A program made the position numbers and the translations under genes. Under the pieces are notes generated by a model. The model worked only from the letters and a program-made list of their open reading frames with translations. It did not search any database and was not told the DNA's origin. Positions 9,368-17,678 of a stretch of DNA of 64,000 bases are shown piece after piece. The DNA comes from Mycolicibacterium komossense (GTDB lineage: Bacteria; Actinomycetota; Actinomycetes; Mycobacteriales; Mycobacteriaceae), in the NCBI RefSeq assembly GCF_025822605.1, contig NZ_JACKTY010000029.1, positions 3,236 to 67,235 on the forward strand. The letters are read 5' to 3'. The first letter of the stretch is position 1; every line of letters starts with the position of its first letter.

Positions 9368-11179
9368 TTATGACGCCGCGCCGGTGGCTCCATGCACACC
9401 TGCGGTCCCGCCGGCGCCACTGCCGCCGGTGGCGCCTTTTGCGCCGGTGTTGCCCGTAGCACCGGTGGCGCCGTGCGCTCCGGTTGCTCCGGTGGTTCCA
9501 TTGGCCCCGGCGCTGCCGGCGGTGCCTGCCTTCCCGGTACCACCGAATATTCCGCCGGCACCTGCCTTACCTGCCGCAGCTCCGGTGCCACCCGCTCCAC
9601 CGGTGCCACCGGCTGCGCCGGTCCCACCGGCCCCGCCTGTCCCGCCGCTGCCTCCGGTGCCACCCGCTCCACCGGCTCCACCGGTGGCGCCTGAGCCACC
9701 GACGCCTCCTGTTCCACCGACACCGAGAACACCACCGCCGGTGCCTGCACCACCGGCACCACCGGCACCACCATTGCCGCCGTCGGCACCGGTACCACCT
9801 GCGCCGCCGGCCGCCCCGACTCCGCCGGTGCCACCGTTCGCGCCTGCCTGACCAACGCCGCCGGCACCACCGGTGCCGCCCGTGCCGCCGTTACCTGCTG
9901 CGCCGCCGGCACCGAAGAGCCCACCGGTGCCGCCATTGCCACCGGCACCTGCGGGTCCGCCTGCGGTGCCGCTGCCGCCGACATTCGTGCCGTCGGCGCC
10001 TACACCACCTACGCCACCTGCACTACCGGTACCACCATTGCTTCCGGCGGCACCGACTCCGCCGCTGCCGCCGGCGCCACCGGCGCCACCCGTCGCTGCG
10101 CCGGCGGTATTGACCGCCGCACCACCGGCGCCACCGGCGCCGCCCGTCGTGGTACCGGTTCCACCATTGCCACCCGCCGCGCCAGCTCCGCCGACTGCGG
10201 TTACACCGGCCGTGCTTGCCGCGCCGCCGGCTCCGGCTTCGCCACCATTGGCGCCAGGAGTGCCGTTACCACCGTTTGCTCCCGCGCCGCCGACGCCGGA
10301 CACACCTGCGGTGCCACCCGCCCCGCCGAGGCCGCCGGGATTTCCGTCAGTGCCTGCGGTTCCGGCACCACCGGTACCGGCCACCCCCGCTGTGCCCGCA
10401 TTTCCGGAAGCACCACTCGGTGCCGGGTTTACACCGTTCGCTCCCGTCGTGCCCGCCGTTGTTCCGGCCGTACCAGTGGCCCCCAGTGTCGCTGTGCCCG
10501 TGCCCGCCGCACCGATAGTGCCGACTGTGCCTGCGCCACCGACGCCGCCGGCGCCGCCATGGCCGAATAACGCCAAGCTGCCGGCATTTCCGCCGTTACC
10601 GCCTGCTGCGCCAGTTCCTCCGGCGCCGCCGGTCCCACCGCTACTGAACACCCCGAGGATGCCGGAGCTTCCACCGTTGCCGCCCACGGCGCCGACCCCG
10701 CCGGCGCCACCACCGCCACCGCCACCGAACAGCAGTCCGCCGCCACCGCCGTTACCGCCGACCACTCCGTCGGCGCCCGATCCGCCGGTACCACCGAAGC
10801 CGATGAGGAGCCCGGCGTTGCCACCGTTGACCCCGGTACCCGCTGCACCGTTGGTGCCGTTGGCGATGAAGATGTTGACGATCGGAATCTGCCCGGCGAA
10901 GCCGATGAGGTTGTAGAGCGGGTCACCGGCGACCGGGCCGATGAAGGCTGCAGCAAGCGCGTTCGGAGTGGGCACATTAGGACTGAGCGCGAAGCTGCTC
11001 CCAATCGTGCTTCCGACGGAACAACCGGTGGGCACCAGCAGGCATGCGCTGGCCACCGACGGCGACAGTGACGGTGTGACTGTTGGTGCCGCCTGCGCCG
11101 AGCCGGCACCGAGGGCCAAGGCGGCCCCGGCTCCCGCGAGGGCGATACCGACGGCGAAGGGATAGACAGAATTTTTCAT
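9368..11179 (-). CDS. Secreted PGRS repeat protein lacking a PE domain
   Basis: This is a 603-residue glycine/alanine-rich protein. Residues 1-30 form a Sec signal peptide with a positive start, a hydrophobic core and a GSAQA/AP cleavage site. Residues 31-100 are a non-repetitive linker with a Cys pair (CLLVPTGC) and a hydrophobic stretch. From about residue 104 the IANGTNGAAGTGVNGGNAG motif opens a long run of GGxGG repeats, as in PE_PGRS proteins. The last 60 residues become collagen-like G-A-T-G triplets. The PE domain that normally precedes such repeats is absent. The start has AAAGGAG six bases upstream. It is divergent from an XRE regulator, with a palindrome between them. An exported cell-surface protein is the likely role. 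Confidence 0.88.
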   Translation of the reverse strand: MKNSVYPFAVGIALAGAGAALALGAGSAQAAPTVTPSLSPSVASACLLVPTGCSVGSTIGSSFALSPNVPTPNALAAAFIGPVAGDPLYNLIGFAGQIPIVNIFIANGTNGAAGTGVNGGNAGLLIGFGGTGGSGADGVVGGNGGGGGLLFGGGGGGGAGGVGAVGGNGGSSGILGVFSSGGTGGAGGTGAAGGNGGNAGSLALFGHGGAGGVGGAGTVGTIGAAGTGTATLGATGTAGTTAGTTGANGVNPAPSGASGNAGTAGVAGTGGAGTAGTDGNPGGLGGAGGTAGVSGVGGAGANGGNGTPGANGGEAGAGGAASTAGVTAVGGAGAAGGNGGTGTTTGGAGGAGGAAVNTAGAATGGAGGAGGSGGVGAAGSNGGTGSAGGVGGVGADGTNVGGSGTAGGPAGAGGNGGTGGLFGAGGAAGNGGTGGTGGAGGVGQAGANGGTGGVGAAGGAGGTGADGGNGGAGGAGGAGTGGGVLGVGGTGGVGGSGATGGAGGAGGTGGSGGTGGAGGTGAAGGTGGAGGTGAAAGKAGAGGIFGGTGKAGTAGSAGANGTTGATGAHGATGATGNTGAKGATGGSGAGGTAGVHGATGAAS

Positions 11180-11305
11180 TTCAAGCTCCTTTGGCGGCTC
11201 ACGAAGAGCCGGGACTGCAGATTTTGACGGCTCGCGCCTTCACATCGCTGGCTGTCGCGGCGCTGGCCGCGCATCGCTCCCTCTGGTCTCAGTCCACGTG
11301 TATGG

Positions 11306-11335
11306 ATGTAAGCATACTAATATGCGTGCTTACAT
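11306..11335. promoter_or_regulatory. Palindromic operator between PGRS gene and XRE regulator
   Basis: ATGTAAGCA (11306-11314) and its exact complement TGCTTACAT (11327-11335) are separated by 12 bases that contain a second nested dyad (GCATA/TATGC). It is AT-rich in a GC-rich region and lies in the divergent gap, about 126 bp upstream of the PGRS start and 100 bp upstream of the XRE start. It is a probable binding site of the neighbouring XRE protein. Confidence 0.65.
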
Positions 11336-11435
11336 GCAATACACTTTCTTAGAGCTACGCTCTTGCGATATCAGTCGGTACGCGTGGGACGGAAACAAAG
11401 TGACGATTGCTCCCAACCCCGATCGAGGGGCGCAA

Positions 11436-11843
11436 GTGACCTGGTGGGAGTACGTCGTCACGGTGACCGGCGACACGGCCCAGAAGGATATTGCTGCCGC
11501 GACCGGCATCGATCAATCAAGCATCTCGCGATGGCAACGGGGAACCACAAAGCCCCGCGCCGAAGCTGTGGTGGCCCTGGCACGCGCGTACGGCCGATCT
11601 CCGGTCGAAGCATTGGTGGCTGCCGGATACCTGGCCAGCGACGAACTCGGCGTGGTGGAACTGACCACGCTCACAGGGGATTTGCGCGGCGCGTCGGTCG
11701 ATTCGCTATTGAGCGAACTACGACGCCGGGTGCTCGCCGGCAACTCCGAGGACCCGCAGAGCTGGCCGTCCGGCTGGTCCGCCGATGACACGAGAATGGG
11801 CCGGGACGAGGATGGCGAGCAGACTGGAAACCTCAGCGGCTGA
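11436..11843 (+). CDS. XRE-type helix-turn-helix regulator
   Basis: This 135-residue DNA-binding protein has its helix-turn-helix in QKDIAAATGIDQSSISRWQRG (about residues 14-34), followed by the alpha-helical ALARAYGRSPVEALVAAGYL typical of mycobacterial XRE regulators. I chose the GTG at 11436 because GAGGGG sits five bases upstream and the WWEY start precedes the domain normally. GTG 11400 and the open frame to 11298 are alternatives. It is divergent from the PGRS gene. The palindrome at 11306-11335 is the natural candidate for its operator, suggesting that it controls itself and the PGRS gene. Confidence 0.85.
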   Translation: MTWWEYVVTVTGDTAQKDIAAATGIDQSSISRWQRGTTKPRAEAVVALARAYGRSPVEALVAAGYLASDELGVVELTTLTGDLRGASVDSLLSELRRRVLAGNSEDPQSWPSGWSADDTRMGRDEDGEQTGNLSG

Positions 11844-11969
11844 GAGATCTTCCGGACGGACCCGCGACATCACCTGTCTCAGCTCCCACCGAAGATGCGG
11901 TCCGGTCTTGGCAAATTCTGGCTCCGGGACTGTGCCCACTTCTGAGATTTCAGCACTCACATCAAACAT
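11718..11969 (-). CDS. Possible small protein, antisense to the XRE 3' end
   Basis: This 83-residue open frame has protein-like composition: an amphipathic helix LRWELRQVMSRVRPEDL is followed by SAAEVSSLLAILVPAHSRVIG. The GC bias at third codon positions supports coding. Its start has GAAGGG just upstream, inside a near-perfect palindrome. Against it, the last 126 bases overlap the XRE gene on the other strand, and I do not recognise a family. It could be a small partner or regulator of the XRE gene, or a chance open frame. Confidence 0.42.
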   Translation of the reverse strand: MFDVSAEISEVGTVPEPEFAKTGPHLRWELRQVMSRVRPEDLSAAEVSSLLAILVPAHSRVIGGPAGRPALRVLGVAGEHPAS

Positions 11970-11970
11970 C

Positions 11971-11992
11971 GCCCTTCAACTAGTTCAAGGGC
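11971..11992. promoter_or_regulatory. 22-bp near-perfect palindrome at the start of the small antisense ORF
   Basis: The sequence reads GCCCTT-C-AACTAGTT-C-AAGGGC, palindromic except for one mismatched pair. It ends one base before the ATG at 11969 (minus strand) and includes that ORF's ribosome site. It could be an operator or a small RNA hairpin controlling translation. Confidence 0.5.
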
Positions 11993-12304
11993 AGACCGGG
12001 CCAGTTACCACTCCCGCCCACCCGTCCAGCGAGGTCCAGGCTCGACTCCCTCATAGTGCCACGGGGTGATACTCCTTGCCGGCAAACGCCGATACTGTGA
12101 ACCGCAGGACCGCCTAGCCCGGCATGGAGTGACGTTCATGCTGCACAAATGGCTACCACTCCCTCTAGAGCCGGAATTGTCATGAGCGTCACTGGCTAAT
12201 GGCGTTACCATCGGCTTGCGATCCTCGTCAGGCTACTCAACCGCGTCGCGCCCACCGCATCGGCAAGCCTCGGCGTCAGACCGTTTACCAGGGTGGATCG
12301 CTGG
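11993..12304. other. Intergenic stretch with no recognised gene
   Basis: About 310 bp between the small ORF and the alpha/beta hydrolase terminus. I see no open frame with coding bias, no tRNA fold and no strong hairpin. It may hold the promoter of the small minus-strand ORF at its left end. Confidence 0.6.
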
Positions 12305-13246
12305 TCAAGAACTGAGCTTCGTCGCGGCCGAAGCAGATTCGGCCAACGCGCGCAGCGCCGCGTTGACTTCGGCGGGGCATTCCAGGATCGAACAGTGGCC
12401 ACCGGACAGTTCGAGCAGATCCACCAAATTCGGCGCCCGCTCGGCGATCCGCCGCGAGGAGTCCAGTGGCAGCAGGCGGTCGCGTTCGCTGCCGATGACC
12501 AGTGTGGGCACGGTCAGCCCGTCGAGCGGGATATGGCGCTTCTCCAGTGAGTCGATCAGCATCTTCGCGCAACCGCCCCGGCCCGCAGCCGGGGTGGTCG
12601 CGTACAGCTCGTAGACGAAGGATCCGATCTCACGATCGGCGTCGCGCCCGACGGCGAGGGCCGCGACGAAACGCCGGCTGGACGCCTCCGCGGCCCGGAC
12701 TACCGGCATGCCACCGAACCGCTTGATCAGCTGCCGTCCGATCACCTCCCGGCCGCCGGCCAACCGGGGCGTGACGGCCAGGAGTTTCACCTGCCGGATG
12801 ATCTCGCCGGTGGTGGTGTTGATCAATGCGACGGCGTCGGCACGGCGCGAGACCCGGTGTCGGTAGCGATCAGCCCAGGCGCTGATGGCGATGCCGCCCA
12901 TCGAATGGCCGGCGATCACAGCACGCTCCCCCGGCGCCAGCGTGGCCTCAAGGACGGCGTCGAGGTCCGACGCCAGGTGGTTGAGGCTGTAGTGGCCGCG
13001 GCCGGGGACGCCGCTGCGGCCATGACCGCGATGATCGAAGGCGATGACGCGGTAGTCCCGGGACAGGTCGGCGATCTGCTCGTGCCACACCCGGATGGCA
13101 CAGGTGATGCCGTGCGCGAGGACGATCGGATAACCGTCCTCAGGACCGAAGACCTCGGTGTGCAGGCGGGTGCCATCGGCGCCGCGCACGATCACCGGAC
13201 GGCTGGGCGGCAGCTGAACGGGCCGTGCCTGAGTTTGCCGGCGCAT
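12305..13246 (-). CDS. Alpha/beta hydrolase
   Basis: This is a 313-residue hydrolase of the alpha/beta fold. The core begins with PIVLAHGITCAIRVW (oxyanion HG motif), then AFDHRGHGRSG, the nucleophile elbow GHSMGG with the catalytic serine, the acid in GSERDRLLP and the histidine in GGHCSILECP. The start ATG has GAGGGGA upstream. The first 18 residues are arginine/proline-rich but not a signal peptide, so a cytosolic enzyme is likely. Its substrate (ester, lactone or epoxide) is not readable. It lies 66 bp downstream of the first GAF-ANTAR gene on the same strand and may share its transcript. Confidence 0.88.
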   Translation of the reverse strand: MRRQTQARPVQLPPSRPVIVRGADGTRLHTEVFGPEDGYPIVLAHGITCAIRVWHEQIADLSRDYRVIAFDHRGHGRSGVPGRGHYSLNHLASDLDAVLEATLAPGERAVIAGHSMGGIAISAWADRYRHRVSRRADAVALINTTTGEIIRQVKLLAVTPRLAGGREVIGRQLIKRFGGMPVVRAAEASSRRFVAALAVGRDADREIGSFVYELYATTPAAGRGGCAKMLIDSLEKRHIPLDGLTVPTLVIGSERDRLLPLDSSRRIAERAPNLVDLLELSGGHCSILECPAEVNAALRALAESASAATKLSS

Positions 13247-13312
13247 GGTGGGGCTCCCCTCGTTCGTCGCCGCAGCACCTTTGCCGCAACGGCTGCGAGC
13301 TTAGCCAACCAA

Positions 13313-14041
13313 TCAGTTGGACGGGGCGTCGAGGATGGTGGCAGTGTCGGCGCCGGCGACCACCGAGGCCGACAGATCGGCGAGGCGCTGCTGTGTGCGC
13401 CGCGCATGGGCGCGCAGCAACTTGAAGGCGGTGTCCATATCGACGGCTCCGCGTTCGGAGAGCACGCCCTTGGCCTGTTCGATCACCACCCGGGTGTTCA
13501 GTGCGGTCTGCAGCTGCTGGTTGACCAGTTCGGAGCGGGTCAGGATCCGTTGGTGCAGGATTCCGATGGTCGCCACGTCGGCCAGCGCCTGACCCACCGC
13601 GACATCGGTCGGCGGAAGCGCGCCGGTGTCGGTGCGGAACAGGTTGAGCGCACCCACCCGTTCGTCGCGCAGCCGCAGCGGTAGCGCGGACACCGAACCG
13701 AAGTTGTACTCGGCGGCGCGTTGCGAGAACGCCGGCCAGCGTTGCGGATCGACCGACAGGTCTTCGACGAACACCCCCTGCCCGGTCCGGTAGGCCTGCA
13801 GGCAGGGACCCATGTCAGCTTCCACCTGAAGTAATTCCAGGAGGCGGGTCTGCTCGCTGCTGGAGGCAAACACGTGGAGTTCGCCCGCCCCATCGCCGAG
13901 CAGAATTCCGGCAGCTGCGATCGGCAGCAGAGTCATCGAACTATCGATGAGCTGCTGCGCCAGCTCGACGACGTCGTAGTCGGCGACGAGAGTGTCCGCC
14001 AGCCCGACAAATGCTGATGCCAGGCGTTCGTAGCGATCCAT
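13313..14041 (-). CDS. GAF-ANTAR domain RNA-binding regulator
   Basis: This 242-residue protein has an N-terminal GAF sensor (about 20-165, including DMGPCLQAYRTGQGVFVEDL and SVSALPLRLRDERVGALNLF). The C-terminal ANTAR domain (about 172-230) contains RVVIEQAKGVLSERGAVDMDTAFKLLRAHARRTQQRLADLSASVV. ANTAR domains bind paired hairpins in mRNA leaders to prevent termination, and the GAF part is presumed to sense a ligand or redox state. AAGGAAT precedes the ATG. It is adjacent to a second GAF-ANTAR gene, so the two may be co-expressed. I did not identify a target RNA in the window. Confidence 0.92.
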   Translation of the reverse strand: MDRYERLASAFVGLADTLVADYDVVELAQQLIDSSMTLLPIAAAGILLGDGAGELHVFASSSEQTRLLELLQVEADMGPCLQAYRTGQGVFVEDLSVDPQRWPAFSQRAAEYNFGSVSALPLRLRDERVGALNLFRTDTGALPPTDVAVGQALADVATIGILHQRILTRSELVNQQLQTALNTRVVIEQAKGVLSERGAVDMDTAFKLLRAHARRTQQRLADLSASVVAGADTATILDAPSN

Positions 14042-14104
14042 CGCAATTCCTTCCAGCCAGATTTTCGCATGTATGTCAGGGCAGATAGAACATTTCCGAG
14101 TTCG

Positions 14105-14860
14105 CTATGCCGGAACCATCGGATCTGGGTCCAAGTCATCGTCGTTATCGGAATCGGAATCGAAACGCAGCCGCCGGCAGACGACGTCATGGGCCACCTC
14201 CCGAATTAGGCGGCGGTGCAGGTAGGCATACGCCTGCAATCGAACGTAGGCCTCCCTCGCCCCGACGCCGAGTTGAGCGATGATCATGCCGGTCGCCTGG
14301 TGCACCTCACGGCTGCTCAGCGGCTGATCCCACCACGGACCCAAGGGCTCCGCGAGACGACCTGTGCGCCCCACCGTGAGCAGGATCGCGGTGATCAGAT
14401 CCGCGACCACGACCGCATCGGCGAAGTCGGCGTCGGCCATGGGCTCTTCGGAATCGCGGTACAGGTCGAGCACACCGACCTTGATGGCCCCGACCTGCAG
14501 GGGCACCGCGTACAGTGCACCGACCCCCGAGGCCGCGGCTTCCGAAGAGAACACCGGCCAACGCTCGTCGGTCACGGACAAGCTGGCCGCGACCACGGGG
14601 CCCCCGGTGGTGATGGCCTCCCACGCCGGGCCCTCGCCAAGACTGACCTGCACCCACTCAACGCGCTCCGCGATGTAGTCGCTGGCGCAGAGGACTTCCA
14701 AACCGACATCGCCGACCTGCACAGTGATCCCGGCGTGCTGCACCGGCAGCGCGATCACCGCGGCCTCACACAGGCGGACCGGCGCGTCACCACGATGGGA
14801 GGCTTTGTCGATCGCCGCCAGGAACCTTGCTCGGGCACCAAGCGGGTCCGGCGCGCTCAT
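14105..14860 (-). CDS. GAF-ANTAR domain protein (second copy)
   Basis: This 251-residue paralogue has a GAF-like domain (about 20-165; QVSLGEGPAWEAITTGGPVVAASL and GALYAVPLQVGAIKVGVLDLYR). Its C-terminal ANTAR module contains REVHQATGMIIAQLGVGAREAYVRLQAYAYLHRRLIREVA. The tail is acidic (a run of Asp/Ser, then DLDPDPMVPA), which is unusual. It lies 63 bp upstream of the other GAF-ANTAR gene on the same strand and is separated by about 115 bp from the desaturase gene. A role in stress-linked antitermination is inferred from the family only. Confidence 0.9.
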   Translation of the reverse strand: MSAPDPLGARARFLAAIDKASHRGDAPVRLCEAAVIALPVQHAGITVQVGDVGLEVLCASDYIAERVEWVQVSLGEGPAWEAITTGGPVVAASLSVTDERWPVFSSEAAASGVGALYAVPLQVGAIKVGVLDLYRDSEEPMADADFADAVVVADLITAILLTVGRTGRLAEPLGPWWDQPLSSREVHQATGMIIAQLGVGAREAYVRLQAYAYLHRRLIREVAHDVVCRRLRFDSDSDNDDDLDPDPMVPA

Positions 14861-14975
14861 GGCGGTGGGCGCCGACGTGTAACGGGAGCACGACGCAGGT
14901 CCATGGGAACGACCACCCTAACCGCGGAGGGCGCCATTGCCTGCATGCCTGCCGGCACACGCGCCACCGTCGACC

Positions 14976-16109
14976 TTACTGCCGGAACCTGCGGGTGAGG
15001 TCACCAAATACGGTACGCAGTCCGCGTCGCCGTTCGGCGAGATAGTCGTTGGGAAGCGCCAATCGGAAGATGGTCCGCAGGGTGAGCAGATACTGATGCG
15101 CCAACGGCCCGGTGGTGTAGGGCAGATCGTACTTGTCGCAGAGCTCGCGGACACGCTCGCTGACCTGGGCCAACCGGTTGCTGGGTAGGTCGGGAAAGAG
15201 ATGGTGCTCGATCTGATAGCAGAGGTTTCCGCTGGAGAACGCCATCAGCCGGCCCGCGTTGAAATTCGCGGCACCCAGCATCTGACGCAGATACCACTCC
15301 GGTCTACCCTCCCCCTCGATCGATTCGGGGGTGAAGGTCTCCGCTCCGTCGGGAAAATGCCCGCAGAAAATGACCACGTAGGCCCACACATTGCGAGCCA
15401 CGTTCGCGGTGACATTGGCCGACAGCGTTCGTCGCCACCGCGACCTGCTCAGCGCCGGAAACAGCAGGTAGTCCTTTGCGCACTGGCGGGCGATCTTCGC
15501 CTTGAAGGCACGGGTCTGCTCTGCCCGCTTCTCCGGCGCCTCCACTCGGTCCTGCTCGGAGTAGAGATCGTGCAGCGCGATGCCCCATTCGAAACCGATG
15601 GCCAGCAACAGGTTTCGCAGCGGCTGGATGAGGTGTTGCCGCTCCCATGGCTGATCGCGGGTGACTCGGATCACACCGAAGCCGAGGTCGTCATCGACGC
15701 CGAGCACATTGCTGAACACGTGGTGGCGGTAGTTGTGCGAGTACCGCCACTGCGCCGAGACTCCGACCATGTCCCACTCCCAGCTGCTGGAGTGGATCTC
15801 CGGGTCGTTCATCCAGTCCCACTGGCCGTGGCCGACATTGTGGGCAATCTCCATGTTCTCGACGCTCTTGGCGTAGGCCAGTGCGGCGGTGCCGATCGTC
15901 CAGCCGGTGCGTGACCGGCTGGTGGCGATCAGCAGTCGGGCGGCGATATCCAGCGTGCGCTGAAAAAGGATGGTCCCCCGGATGTAGCGCCGGTCCTTGG
16001 CTCCGAGCGATTCCTCGACGTCTTGACGGATCAGATCGAGTTCGGCGCCGAGCGCTTCGATATCGGTGCTGCTCAGATGCGTGTACGCGGCGATGTCACT
16101 GATTGCCAT
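14976..16109 (-). CDS. Membrane fatty acid desaturase (DesA3-like)
   Basis: This 377-residue di-iron desaturase would introduce a double bond into acyl chains. All three histidine boxes are present: HNVGH at 90-94, HNYRHH at 125-130 and QIEHH at 299-303. Membrane segments are short and weak (ARLLIATS, GWTIGTAALAYA, AYVVIFCGHF), as in acyl-CoA or acyl-lipid desaturases of mycobacteria. It is shorter than the roughly 427-residue DesA3. No reductase partner gene is adjacent. It is followed on the same strand by the two GAF-ANTAR genes, an unusual pairing that could link membrane fluidity to them. Confidence 0.9.
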   Translation of the reverse strand: MAISDIAAYTHLSSTDIEALGAELDLIRQDVEESLGAKDRRYIRGTILFQRTLDIAARLLIATSRSRTGWTIGTAALAYAKSVENMEIAHNVGHGQWDWMNDPEIHSSSWEWDMVGVSAQWRYSHNYRHHVFSNVLGVDDDLGFGVIRVTRDQPWERQHLIQPLRNLLLAIGFEWGIALHDLYSEQDRVEAPEKRAEQTRAFKAKIARQCAKDYLLFPALSRSRWRRTLSANVTANVARNVWAYVVIFCGHFPDGAETFTPESIEGEGRPEWYLRQMLGAANFNAGRLMAFSSGNLCYQIEHHLFPDLPSNRLAQVSERVRELCDKYDLPYTTGPLAHQYLLTLRTIFRLALPNDYLAERRRGLRTVFGDLTRRFRQ

Positions 16110-16454
16110 GGAGGGTCCTCGGCCGTCTGGTCGTTCTGATCAGCGGCGGAGTCCAGGCCACCGTGTGTGCTTGTACGAGCCAGCGTAGTAGCAATTGGTC
16201 CTCGGGCGCAGACTACGACTGATCTATCCGGAGGTCCGCCGGCGACAGCACAGCTGCTCGACGCGCCCGGCCGACACCGACGGATCGGCATCGACACGCA
16301 CTCAGCCACTTCTCAGCACTCTCCCATGTCAGCAATGATGTTGTCAGACACGGGCATTCGCACTCATCAGCACAGGGACTGCTCACCCGTACTGTCGGCG
16401 GAGCACCCCGCAGCACCCCGCAGCACCGCGGAGAGCCGCGGAGAGCCGCTGACG
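16110..16454. other. Intergenic region with GC-rich micro-repeats
   Basis: 345 bp between purU and the desaturase. Near 16399-16451 there are two adjacent simple repeats: GCAGCACCCC in two copies, then CGCGGAGAGC in two copies, ending just before the purU stop. The block may act as a structured 3' end for purU. GAGGA before the desaturase ATG is its ribosome site. No gene is seen. Confidence 0.6.
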
Positions 16455-17360
16455 TCAGAAAACGATGGTCTGGTTTCCGTAGCGGATGATGCGGTCCTCG
16501 CAATGCCACAGCACTGCCCGCGACAGCACGGCCCGCTCGACGTCGGCGCCGAGCCGGACCAGATCGCTGACGCCGTGACGATGGTCGACGCGCACGACAT
16601 CCTGTTCGATGATCGGGCCCTCGTCGAGTTCGTCGGTCACGTAATGGGCCGTCGCGCCGACGAGCTTGACCCCGCGTTCCTTGGCCTGCCGATACGGTGC
16701 GGCGCCGATGAACGAGGGCAAGAATGAGTGGTGGATGTTGATCAGCGGACAACCGACCTCGACCAGGAACCGAGGCGACAGGATCTGCATGTAACGCGCC
16801 AGCACCACCAGGTCGACGTTGCCTCGCAGAACATCGAGTTGTCGTTCTTCGGCCTGCGCTCGCACATCTTTGGTGGCTGGAACGTGCAGGAAGGGGACGC
16901 CGAATGGGCGAACTCGGTCCGCGAGGTCGGCATGGTTGGAGATCACCATCACGACAGACATGTCGAGTTCGCCGCGGCGGTTGCGCCACAACAGATCCAG
17001 CAGGCAGTGGTCGTCCTTGGAGGCCATGATCGCAACCCGTTTGGGCTTGGACGCTTCGGTGAGCCGGAAGTCCATCTCGAACTGCGTCGCGACCTGTTCG
17101 GCGAAGTCACGCTCCAACCCGTCTCGCGCGGCGGCCAGTCCGGGGAGGTGAAAAATGGTGCGCTGCATGAACGTTCCGCCCGACTGTTCCGTAGCATGCT
17201 GATCGAGCGAGACGATATTGGCACCGGATCGAGCTAGGAAGGCACTGACCGCCGCCACCAGCCCGGGCCGGTCACCACAGCGCAACAGCAGGCGGCCAAC
17301 GTCTTTGACCGCGCCCCCGTCGAGACGAGGATAGCGCCCGGCATCGGTCTGGATGTCCAT
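16455..17360 (-). CDS. purU: Formyltetrahydrofolate deformylase
   Basis: PurU hydrolyses 10-formyltetrahydrofolate to formate and tetrahydrofolate, supplying formate and balancing one-carbon pools. The 301-residue protein has an N-terminal ACT domain (about 20-100; RCGDRPGLVAAVSAFLARSG) and a C-terminal formyltransferase-like domain. Active-site residues are visible in INIHHSFLPSFIGA (Asn and His) and in HYVTDELDEGPII (Asp). The start is clear: GGAGGAGGA lies seven bases before the ATG. Length is slightly above the usual 280-290. It stands alone, with no adjacent one-carbon gene. Confidence 0.96.
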   Translation of the reverse strand: MDIQTDAGRYPRLDGGAVKDVGRLLLRCGDRPGLVAAVSAFLARSGANIVSLDQHATEQSGGTFMQRTIFHLPGLAAARDGLERDFAEQVATQFEMDFRLTEASKPKRVAIMASKDDHCLLDLLWRNRRGELDMSVVMVISNHADLADRVRPFGVPFLHVPATKDVRAQAEERQLDVLRGNVDLVVLARYMQILSPRFLVEVGCPLINIHHSFLPSFIGAAPYRQAKERGVKLVGATAHYVTDELDEGPIIEQDVVRVDHRHGVSDLVRLGADVERAVLSRAVLWHCEDRIIRYGNQTIVF

Positions 17361-17635
17361 GAATCTCCTCCTCCCGCCGCACCTGAGCGGCCATCGAATT
17401 GACAGTGTGCAGCATGACAGCCCCTGGACGGCAAATCACCGGGCCCTGTGCAAGCCGGACGCGATGGTCTCACGCCACTCAGAGGTTGTTGTCCGCCCCT
17501 GCCCTCGGACGCCTCCGGATCTCTGTCTCAGCCAATTCCTCGACCGGGTCAGCCGTGGCGCGCGTGCGCGCAGCAGCGACCAGCGCAGCGCCGACCTGAG
17601 GGCAGTGCATCACCGAAAAGTACTGGCAGACAGAC
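17361..17635. other. Intergenic region upstream of purU
   Basis: About 275 bp. It must hold the purU promoter, but no clear -35/-10 pair is visible. I compared it by eye with glycine, THF and TPP riboswitch consensus blocks and found no convincing match. No gene is seen. Confidence 0.55.
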
Positions 17636-17668
17636 AAAGACGACCCCCGGAACCCGGGGGTCGTCTTT
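17636..17668 (-). terminator. Intrinsic-type terminator of the small secreted-protein gene
   Basis: AAAGACGACCCCCGG (17636-17650), loop AAC and CCGGGGGTCGTCTTT (17654-17668) form a perfect 15-bp stem. On the minus strand it is followed by TTTGTCTG, and it begins 10 bp after the stop of the gene at 17679-17945. Confidence 0.9.
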
Positions 17669-17678
17669 CGGTCGGCTG

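Noticed and set aside
9873..10916. A 347-residue proline-rich plus-strand frame opposite the PGRS gene
   Set aside because: It is the complement of the glycine-rich repeats (GGN/NCC codons) with no ribosome site, so it is a shadow of the repeat composition.
17361..17640. Riboswitch upstream of purU (glycine, THF or TPP type)
   Set aside because: Fragments such as CTGAGAC were noticed, but the conserved cores of these classes are not present in order.
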